Source of the DNA: Auriscalpium vulgare
Taxonomy: Eukaryota > Basidiomycota > Agaricomycetes > Russulales > Auriscalpiaceae
Reading direction: 5' to 3'
Length of the DNA stretch: 64,000 nt
NCBI GenBank assembly: GCA_019915015.1
Contig: JAHBBC010000007.1
Coordinates: forward strand, 1,550,001-1,614,000
Of the stretch, positions 56,424 through 64,000 are shown piece after piece (position 1 is the stretch's first letter; the number at the start of each line of letters is the position of its first letter). The notes under the pieces were generated by a model that ran no database searches, was not told the origin of the DNA, and saw nothing but the letters and a program-made list of their open reading frames with translations. Made by a program: the position numbers and the translations under genes.

Positions 56424-56943
56424 GCTGTGGTCTTTCGTATTGTTGGTTATCCAGCAATAGACATTGTCGGTCTGATACATGAGGCTCCTAAACAAGCCAG
56501 ACGATCGCCCCTCAGAACAATGTGGAAGGTCCTTACTTGATTTGCGTGACGTCCGCCATGTATGAGGCCCCTTTTGCAAAGCTCCGTGCGCTCACTCGGA
56601 AAGTCCAATCTAGTCTCTGAATATTGTGTGTGGCCGCGACGGCAGCTTTGCACAACCGGGACAGATGTGAACGTCTATTATCAAACGTGTAGGCCACGCG
56701 GCTGCGGCCATGGCCACTGAGTCTGGTGGCGCAAGCAACAAAGGGTACCGGTGAAAGAGGGCGATCGCTTGGACACAAGTTCGAAAAGTCAAAGCAGTTT
56801 AGATAAAAGCAAGCCAGATATATATTGGGCAAAGGTGATTCGCAAACGCTCGCCTACTGCAGAGCTGTTATTGACTCCCCACCTCGCCTTCCATTGCCCC
56901 CTCCACACCTGCACATCCTCCACTCACACCTACCTACGACATC
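56424..56943. other. Intergenic region
   Basis: 520 bp between the nitrilase stop and the next start on the same strand. A TATATATTG near 56819 and a C-rich leader (56875-56935) before the ATG look like the promoter and 5' UTR of the next gene. No coding frame is supported. Confidence 0.4.
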
Positions 56944-57663
56944 ATGCCGTACGAATCGTCCGATGCTCGCGTTGCCTTGCTAGCGGCGTACTCTCGTCAC
57001 CCGCGGGCGGGTGATGCGAAGTCATACACGCGGCGACAGGTGGCCAAGCCCTACGTCGGCAAGGCGATGAAGCAGGGCAAGCATCCACATGAGGAAGTCA
57101 AGGACCTCGGAATGGGAGCGTTCATGAAGGACACGGTCTTCCGGAGGAAGGCAGATGGCACCGTCGTGGCCCTTGCGTCCGAAAACGTGGGCCTCGCGCG
57201 AGTTGGCAGGACCATATACGGGCAGGGTGCGCACACGCCGGTCGATTCAGACCGAGAGAAGTCGGCACCAGCAACACCGGGGTGCGCAGCGACGGCGGAG
57301 GAGAGCCACGGGTGTCCCACCCTGGAGCAGCTGGCTGCCATCGACTCGGAGGAGAGGGAGAGGATGCAAGGGCTCACAGATTGGACTGCCTCGGCCGGAG
57401 AGCAGGTGTGGGCGGGGAGCGGCGGGATGGGATATGGCAGTGGGGTGTCCTGGAGGGGATCGTCGAGACCATACGTCGAGTCGAGGTCGGAATGGTCGAG
57501 CGCCGCATCGACGCCGACCCTATCGCCGTCAAGATCCACGGACTCGTCGCTTGAGTGGGCGGATTGGGAGGGCCAGGCGGTGGAGGCGGCGTTGGGGGAA
57601 GGCGCCGACCGGATATTTGATCTGTACATCAATGCAGATGCCTGTGGGGGCCATGGGGAGTAG
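56944..57663 (+). CDS. Uncharacterised single-exon protein
   Basis: A 239-aa ATG frame (MPYESSDARVALLAAYSRHP) with well-placed start after a CCTACGACATC leader and no introns. The N-terminal third is basic (YTRRQVAKPYVGKAMKQGKH, then VFRRKADGTVVALASENVG). The rest is Ser/Gly/Glu-rich and probably disordered, ending in an acidic hydrophobic helix (SLEWADWEGQAVEAALGEG then RIFDLYINADACGG). There are no TM segment, signal peptide or recognised domain. Codon use matches the neighbours. It is likely a lineage-restricted basidiomycete gene of unknown function. Confidence 0.65.
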   Translation: MPYESSDARVALLAAYSRHPRAGDAKSYTRRQVAKPYVGKAMKQGKHPHEEVKDLGMGAFMKDTVFRRKADGTVVALASENVGLARVGRTIYGQGAHTPVDSDREKSAPATPGCAATAEESHGCPTLEQLAAIDSEERERMQGLTDWTASAGEQVWAGSGGMGYGSGVSWRGSSRPYVESRSEWSSAASTPTLSPSRSTDSSLEWADWEGQAVEAALGEGADRIFDLYINADACGGHGE

Positions 57664-58137
57664 ATAGCTACCTAGCGGAGACGGACCTGTGACACGGGCG
57701 GCGCCGCGAAACATGCATATAAGTCCTGGAGTGAGCACGGGAGGGGCTTCTGGTGCCATGTTAGAATAGGGACGAGTCCGCACGGATGAAGCATGGCGGG
57801 GGCGATATAAGAGAAGGCGGCAGCGTGCTCCCGTACGTTGAGAGCACCTTGGCCATGTCGATAGGCAGACGATCTTCGGGCGAGAACACGCTGGGATGGG
57901 TGAGCACGCGCGACTGCCAGTGGGAGCAAAATACATATTGACGCGAAAATGGACAGAAACTAAAACTTTTGCTGCCGAAGCCGCACTGGGCCGCAAGGAG
58001 GCCGTCCGAGGATAAACAAGGCCAAATCGCCCGACCAACTTCTTTCCTCCCTCCCGTCCAGGTCGACGCGCTCACCGTACGCCCCCTCCCCGTCCTCGTC
58101 CTCGTCGTCGTCCCCGTCCTGCTCACCCCTGCCCCAG
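57664..58137. other. Intergenic region upstream of the septin gene
   Basis: No supported gene. The last 100 bp before the septin ATG are C/T-rich (CTCCCCGTCCTCGTCCTCG), as in leaders of other genes in this window. Confidence 0.4.
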
Positions 58138-59856
58138 ATGACCGACTCGTACATCTCCTCCCGCAACGGCGACCTCTCCCCCACCCCCAACGGCACCGCC
58201 GCCAATGGGTCCACCCCGTCTCTCCCCACCCACACCCCCGGCCTCAGCCCCATCATCCGCAAGAAGCTCATGGGCTACGTCGGCTTCTCCAGCCTCCCCA
58301 ACCAGGTCCACCGCAAGAGCGTCCGCAAGGGCTTCCAGTTCACCGCAATGGTCGTGGGTACGTGGCCGTCTGCGTCCTTGTTGGCGACGCATTCTCATTG
58401 TCGCCCGTCGCTCCCCAGGCGAGTCGGGCCTAGGCAAATCCACGCTCGTTAACACCCTCTTCGACACCCCTCTCTATCCACCCAAGGAGCCGCCCGCACC
58501 AAACGCCGAGCGCCCCCAGACAGTTGCCGTCGAGAGCATCAGCGCCGGTAATACACACCAGCACCCTTTTTCTTTTGCAGATACCGACTTTTTCCCATAG
58601 ATATTGAGGAGAACGGGGTCAGGCTGCGCCTCACCGTCGTTGACACTCCTGGATTCGGAGACTTTGTCAACAACGACGACAGGTGGGCACATTTATCGCT
58701 AATGTGTCTCCGCTTCTGACTGCGGGTCACGCGCAAGCTGGAAGCCCATTGTGGAGAACATCGAGTCTCGGTTTGACTCGTATCTGGAACAGGAGAACCG
58801 TGTTAATCGGCTGAAGGTTGTCGATAACCGGGTCCATGCTTGCCTGTACTTCATTCAGCCTACTGGTCATGCGTAAGTCGTCCCACGGCCAAGCTCCGCA
58901 TCAGTTCTAACTCTGTATATGCAGGCTTAAGCCATTGGACATTGAGTTCATGCGTCGGTTGCACACTAAAGTCAACCTCATTCCTATCATCGCCAAGGCC
59001 GACACCCTTACCGACGATGAGGTTGCTGAGTTCAAGGCCCGAGTATGTCCGTCCCATCTTATCCGCGGATATTATCAATAACGCGTGCTAGATTCTGGCG
59101 GACATTGCCTACCACAACATCCACATCTTCCAAGCTCCGACCTATGAGAATGAAGATGAGGAGACCATCGCGGAGGCCGAGGAGATTGCCAGCAAAATTC
59201 CCTTTGCTGTCGTCGGTTCCGACAGGGTGGTGGAAACACCAGACGGTCGTGAGGTCCGCGGACGCGCCTACCCATGGGGCGTGATTGAGGTCGACAACGA
59301 GGACCACTGCGACTTCGTCAAGCTCCGCCAGATGCTTGTGCGCACGTACATGGAGGAGCTCAGGGAGTACACCAATGATGTGCTCTACGAGAACTGGCGG
59401 ACGGAGAAGCTCATCAGCATGGGTGTCGCTCAGGACTCGAGTGTATTCAAGGAGGTCAAGTACGTGATCAATTTTCTCATCGTCACGGAAATGGCCTTGA
59501 CCGCGTTTTCATGATAGCCCTGCTTTGCGCGTGCAGGAGGAGCGCGTTCTGCACGAGGCGAAGCTCGCCAAGATGGAGGCCGAGATGAAGATGGTCTTCC
59601 AGCAAAAGGTACAAGAAAAGGAGGCCAAGCTGAAGCAGTCGGAGGAGGAACTGTACGCAAGGCATCGGGAGATGAAGGAGTCTCTCGAGAAACAGCGGCA
59701 AGATCTTGAGGACAAGAAGCGCAAGATCGAGAGTGGCAGGCCGCTGACCCCGGAGAAGGGAACTGTGAGTACCTATGGATATGGCTTGCGCGGCGCAAAT
59801 GCATTAACAACCATTCCTAGCAACAGAAGACGAGGAAAGGATTCCTCCGCACGTAA
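58138..59856 (+). CDS. CDC3: Septin, Cdc3 type
   Basis: GTP-binding cytoskeletal protein that assembles hetero-oligomeric filaments at septa, hyphal necks and tips. The ATG at 58138 gives [19 protein letters not shown]. The polybasic lipid-binding region is [18 protein letters not shown] with HRKSVRKGF. The P-loop GESGLGKST follows intron 1, Switch II region is [10 protein letters not shown], then the AKAD base-specificity motif, the septin unique element ([20 protein letters not shown]) and [11 protein letters not shown]. The C terminus is a coiled coil (about 59530-59740: [20 protein letters not shown] and on), ending KTRKGFLRT after a last short intron. Six or seven introns. Assignment to Cdc3 rather than Cdc12 or Cdc11 rests on the GYVGF/HRKS region. 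Confidence 0.9.
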
Positions 59857-60076
59857 TGATCCCTTGCCTCGATCCCCCAAAACACTTCTTGCTGTTGAAC
59901 CCTGGTATATATCACATGGCCTGGGCCATTGCTCTTACTCTCCTGCGATCTCGCTACGTACTCTACACTCCCTATTTTGTACGAGGGACCCGATCCCGAC
60001 CTTCGTCAGTGTGCTCGAACACTTCCCACGCTCGTTTCAAAGGATATCCGCGCTCTGTCGCCCCCCTTTTCTTAGT

Positions 60077-60166
60077 ATGATTACCTCCTCTGTTCTTGTT
60101 TTAGTTGGAGTTTTTACTGCTTGCGCCGTTGCCGCCGACGGTGGGCTTTTTGATGACAATCCATGA
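60077..60166 (+). CDS. Possible 29-aa hydrophobic micro-ORF
   Basis: ATG to TGA in the gap between septin and MTR10, encoding a signal-peptide-like stretch (MITSSVLVLVGVFTACAVAA) and a short acidic end. It could be chance, an upstream ORF of MTR10, or part of a small spliced secreted protein. I see nothing decisive. Confidence 0.15.
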   Translation: MITSSVLVLVGVFTACAVAADGGLFDDNP

Positions 60167-60280
60167 TACCACGGCATTGAGCCACCCTTGACTGAATCCG
60201 GAAAGCCTGTGAGCACGTCGCGGCCGAGCCGCTCCAGGCAAAGTCCATTACTTGTTTTTCTGTGTCTGCAACTCCCACCA

Positions 60281-63200
60281 TGTCTGATATTCAAGCTCTT
60301 CTCTCGGCACTAGATGTCTTCAGTCGCGCCCCAGATCGTGTCTCTCTCGAAAAGGCCAACGCGTGGCTTCAGGACTTTCAGCACTCAGTAAATCCCTTTC
60401 GCCTCTGGCAAACTCGACCGCGTCTCTGACCTCAAACACCCCTTGTCACAGCCTGAGGCATGGACGACCTGCAACATTCTCTTGCGCTCCCCGGATGCCC
60501 CTCTAGCAGCCAAGTTGTTTGCGGCACAGACGTTCAGGAGCAAGGTGCGTCGCATCTCGTGCACCCTAGAACCATAGCTAACCCGCGCATATTGCAGGTC
60601 ACCTATGACCTCCATCAAGTGGATCCAGACAACTTATTTTCCTTGCGCGACACCATCATCGCTGCTCTCGAGCACTACAAAATAGGGCCACGCACGATCT
60701 TGGTGCAGCTGTGCCTCGCGCTCTCTGGGCTCGCGCTTCAGATGCCCACTTGGAGTGGCGCCGTGGAGGGTCTTATAGAGTCGTATGGGCAGGATGCATC
60801 CATGGTCCCTGTTTTGTTGCAGTTCTTGACGCTGCTGCCGGAGGAGCTCACCGGCAACACGAAGATTCCCGTCACGGTGAGTGGCGTGGACCTGTAGAGT
60901 ATTTCTACGCTAACGCGGTGCCACAGGACCAAGATTACAAAGAGAGGGCAGAGCTTTTGCTGACTGCGAATGCGTCGAGAGTCCTGGACATCCTCTCCAT
61001 CTATATCCGAGCACCAGGCGCGTATGCCCTACAGTCTGCGCTCGGAGAATCTGACCCCCATGCACAGGCGTCACGCATGCAGTGCAAAGCCAGATATTTG
61101 CGTGTCTTCGGAGCTGGCTTGTCGTGGGAGAGATCTCGGCGGTCGCTCTGGCAGACACTGCTCTCTTCGAATTCTGCTTCGAGGCTCTGGCTTCTGAACA
61201 ACTGTTCGACGCAGCTGTCGACGTCGTATGCGATCTCATACATGAAACGCAGGAAATTGACGACAACATGCCCGTCATCGAACGCATCGTCCCCAAGGTC
61301 ATCGAGCTGCGGCCGAAGCTTGCAGCGGCCAAGGACGACCCAGAACAGACCAGGGGCTACGCTCGCATCTTCACGGAGGCCGGTGAGACCTACCGCCTCC
61401 TCGTCCTACACCACACGGAGACGTTCTTCCCGATCGTTGAAGCCATCGGAGAGTGCTCTGCGTACAACGACCTCGACATCGTCCCAATCACGTTCCCATT
61501 CTGGATGCGCCTTGCGCAGAGCATTGGCAAGCGAGCGACCGTGTCGCCGCTCTTCCACGACGCATACAACAGTTTGATGGCCGTCATCATTCAACATCTG
61601 CACTTTCCCGCGGACTCTTCTGCGTTGGTCGGCCAGGAGCTCGACAACTTCCGCTCGTTCCGTCATGTCATGGGTGACACGCTCAAGGACTGCTGTTATG
61701 TGCTAGGCACTGAGCAGTGCTTGGCGGCGACACTTCAGGTCATCAATGCAGCGCTATCGCTGGGTCCGAATGCCACCTGGCAGGACGTCGAAGCACCATT
61801 GTTCGGGATGCGCTCGATGGGCGCCGAAGTAGATCCCATGGACGACAACATCGTGCCGAAGATAATGGATCTAATCCCCACATTGCCTGCGCATCCTCGT
61901 ATCCGCTATGCCGCCCTTCTGATCATTTCACGATACACAGAGTGGATCAACCTGCACTCAGACTATATCCCTCGGTCTCTCCAGTATATCTCTGCAGGGT
62001 TCGAAGACACCGACGCAGAGGTGCTGGGGGCTGCAGGACAGGCGTTGAAGTACCTTTGTCAGGATTGCAAGCAGGTGAGTAGACATTCTTCATCACTGGC
62101 TAGTCATCTCTAAAACTTCACGCTTGCAGCATCTTGTGCCCTTCCTTGCCCAGCTGCACACATTCCTGGCCACGGTCGGCCCGAAGCTCCCCAAGAAGAC
62201 AAACTGGTCGTCTACGAAGCTATTGCACATGTAATTTCGGCCATGCCCATGGAGCAAGCTGCGCAATCGTTGCGGACCTTCGCTTTGGACATCCTCGCGG
62301 CTGTAGCTGCGGTTGCTAACAGGACAGTCCCGGCGACCAAGCAAGAGTTGCAAGATATTGGCCGTAGGTCCTTGCATTCTGACGACTTGAATTGATGTTG
62401 ACCCTCTGGCAGACGGACTGGCAAATTTGGAGGTCATGCTGCATGTGGTGGGTGGCTTCGGCGAGGAGCTGCCTGCGGCTTGTCAAAGCACCTGCGAAGA
62501 GACGTGGTCGATGTTCGAGACCTTCATCACGAAGTACGGTTCTGACTACGAGACGACGGAGCACGTCACAAGAGTCCTGCGGCACGGTCTCAACCTCTTC
62601 GGCAATGCTGCCTTGGGCGTTGCACCAGCCGTCTTACTGAGAATGGCTGCAAGCTTCAAGCTGACCGGGCTCTCGAGCTATTTATGGATTGCCAGCAAAA
62701 TACAGTCGCGATTCGGCAACGAAGAGGATACGATACTGAGGACGGCTTTCCGGGTCGTCTATGAAGAGTCCACAGAGAAGCTGTCCACATTGCTCCAAGA
62801 GAAGTCACCGTCACATATTCCCGATGGTCAGTGCATCATTCTCTCTTCCTTGCGCAAGAAAATGTTCGCTGACTTGAGCATCAAGTCCTGGAAGATTATA
62901 TGCGAATGCTACTGCAGATGGTCGACTACTCGCCAGACATATTCTTTGAATCCCTGGCCTTCCCCATTGCCTTCCGCATCGCTTTGGCCGGACTAACACT
63001 TATCCAGTCTGAAATCGTCTTCGTGTCCCTAGACCTCATCCGCATTATTCTTAATCACGACTGCCTCGAACCACCTGCCAACGCGCCGCCCCCGCCTAAA
63101 TTCCCCATCTATGCGAATGCCATCCGCGGCGTCATCGATGCAGAAGGGTTCGAATTGACTGGGCTCCTCTTGGCGGGTCTCGTTGGCGACTTCCCAGAGG

Positions 63201-63509
63201 AGGCCTCGTCCTCCATCATCTCCATTTTCCGTGTCCTCGCCAGCCAGTGGTCGACTCAGCTGGTAGCCTGGACTCCTCCCGTCTTGCAACAACTGCCGTC
63301 CTCGGCCGCGCCAGACGATGCGAAGGCACTGTTTCTGAAGGAGATCACAGAGTGCGCTGGATCCGTCTCTTCTGTTCCCATCAGCAAACTGACAACTCAT
63401 TAGTTCAATCACCATGGGACAACACGACAAGGTGAAGTACGCAGTGCTCGGGATTCATCGAACGTCACGGAAGATACGGGAGCGACGACGGGTCACTCCG
63501 TTGGACTAG
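60281..63509 (+). CDS. MTR10: Nuclear import receptor Mtr10/transportin-SR (karyopherin beta)
   Basis: Imports SR/RGG-type RNA-binding proteins, and in yeast also tRNA, into the nucleus with Ran. The ATG at 60281 starts MSDIQALLSALDVFSRAPD. HEAT-repeat blocks follow: SLEKANAWLQDFQHS, AAKLFAAQTFRSKVTYDLHQ, LVQLCLALSGLALQMP, LLQFLTLLPEEL, YTEWINLHSDYIPRSLQYIS, LGAAGQALKYLCQDCKQ, HLVPFLAQLHTFL, and DIFFESLAFPIAFRIALAGL. About nine introns give roughly 930 aa. The last intron (63365-63431, 67 nt) restores the conserved C terminus VKYAVLGIHRTSRKIRERRR; without it a stop would come at 63403. Firm identification. Confidence 0.92.
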
Positions 63510-63755
63510 ACCGTGGAGGGCAGAGGGATAATGCTGGAAGGAAGTAGCAGTGTATGAGCCGACCTATCTATACTATAGTTCAGCAAGCAAGTACTAGTAA
63601 GTAGAAAACAACTTTGAACGCTATATTCAGCTGCAGCGCACGGGCTGTGCGGGCTGCCTACGAAAAAAACATATGCGGGTTATGTAAGCTACCCGAGATA
63701 TCCGTACACCGACGGCCCCAAGGGAGGTCTTCATCACCCTCTGCACACCCTCGAA

Positions 63756-64000
63756 ATGCTCTCTCGTGTTGGCCCCTCGCTGGCTGCGAGCGGTAGGTGC
63801 CAAGTTTGTCTGTTTGTGATCGCGTGTGCTCACCTCGCTTTAGCTGGACGCCGGGCGTTCTCCCAGACTGCCACGAGACGGAGCTACGACGATACCATTC
63901 AGAATCTCCTCATCCACAAAGACACGAAAGTGCTATGCCAAGGCTTCACAGGGAAGACGGTGAGCTGAAATTTGAGAGCATGAGTACCTCTCTGACGGTA
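63756..64000 (+). CDS. LSC1: Succinyl-CoA ligase alpha subunit, 5' end
   Basis: TCA-cycle enzyme of the mitochondrial matrix, making ATP or GTP from succinyl-CoA together with the beta subunit. The first exon from the ATG at 63756 encodes MLSRVGPSLAAS. After an intron near 63793-63842 comes AGRRAFSQTATRRSYDDTIQ (cleavable presequence) and LLIHKDTKVLCQGFTGKT, the start of the CoA-binding domain. A donor GTGAGC follows at about 63960 and the gene leaves the window. Confidence 0.88.

Noticed and set aside
1..64000. CRISPR array, bacterial operons, or a secondary-metabolite cluster
   Set aside because: No spaced direct repeats, no bacterial gene layout, and no synthase, terpene cyclase or P450 neighbourhood. 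The genes are spliced eukaryotic housekeeping genes.

Overview
The window is nuclear DNA from a filamentous basidiomycete, most likely an Agaricomycete (mushroom or polypore type). The reasons are dense genes on both strands, many GT-AG introns of about 50-60 nt, GC-rich coding sequence, and a gene set typical of that group: NoxA, a Bck1-type MAPKKK, Cut8, a carboxymethylenebutenolidase/SnoaL protein and a Cas1-type O-acetyltransferase. Species cannot be told from the sequence. There are no bacterial-style operons, CRISPR arrays or rRNA genes, I recognised no tRNA, and no biosynthetic gene cluster is visible. Genes were rebuilt by joining exons by eye. For NoxA, MAD2, the TTL protein, the RNase III protein, the RING-CH protein, the Rex4-like protein, Cut8, RRP15, GID8 and the nitrilase, the summed exon lengths give an unbroken reading frame.

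Layout. 1-5.6 kb: 3' end of phosphoglycerate dehydrogenase, a tubulin-tyrosine-ligase-domain protein, a broken MFS transporter relic, an unidentified small gene and MAD2. 6-13.5 kb: NADPH oxidase NoxA, a RecQ helicase and an RNase III-domain protein with two SUMO-interaction-like motifs. 13.7-23.4 kb: NUP155/NUP170, a membrane RING-CH E3 ligase, a Rex4-like protein lacking its catalytic acids and a PPR-like protein. 24-31.4 kb: proteasome-tethering factor Cut8/Sts1, a candidate snoRNA host gene, a Cas1-like O-acetyltransferase and a rhomboid protease. 31.7-40.2 kb: a many-exon hydrolase-like/SnoaL fusion, an ankyrin-DIL protein, RRP15 and GID8. 40.7-50.5 kb: Bck1-type MAPKKK, an IQ-motif protein, a CXXC zinc-binding protein and mitoribosomal mS35. 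50.6-56.4 kb: a nitrilase with a complete 4.6-kb Ty1/copia retrotransposon inside its third intron. 57-64 kb: an orphan protein, a Cdc3-type septin, the Mtr10/transportin-SR import receptor and the start of succinyl-CoA ligase alpha.

Most genes are single-copy housekeeping genes (nuclear pore and transport, spindle checkpoint, proteasome targeting and ubiquitin, ribosome biogenesis, cell-wall signalling, septins). They show no shared pathway. The points most worth following up are the intronic copia insertion with apparently identical LTRs, the Rex4-family pseudo-exonuclease, the RNase III protein with SIM-like motifs, and the candidate snoRNA host locus whose second intron carries an 18S-complementary guide resembling yeast snR53.
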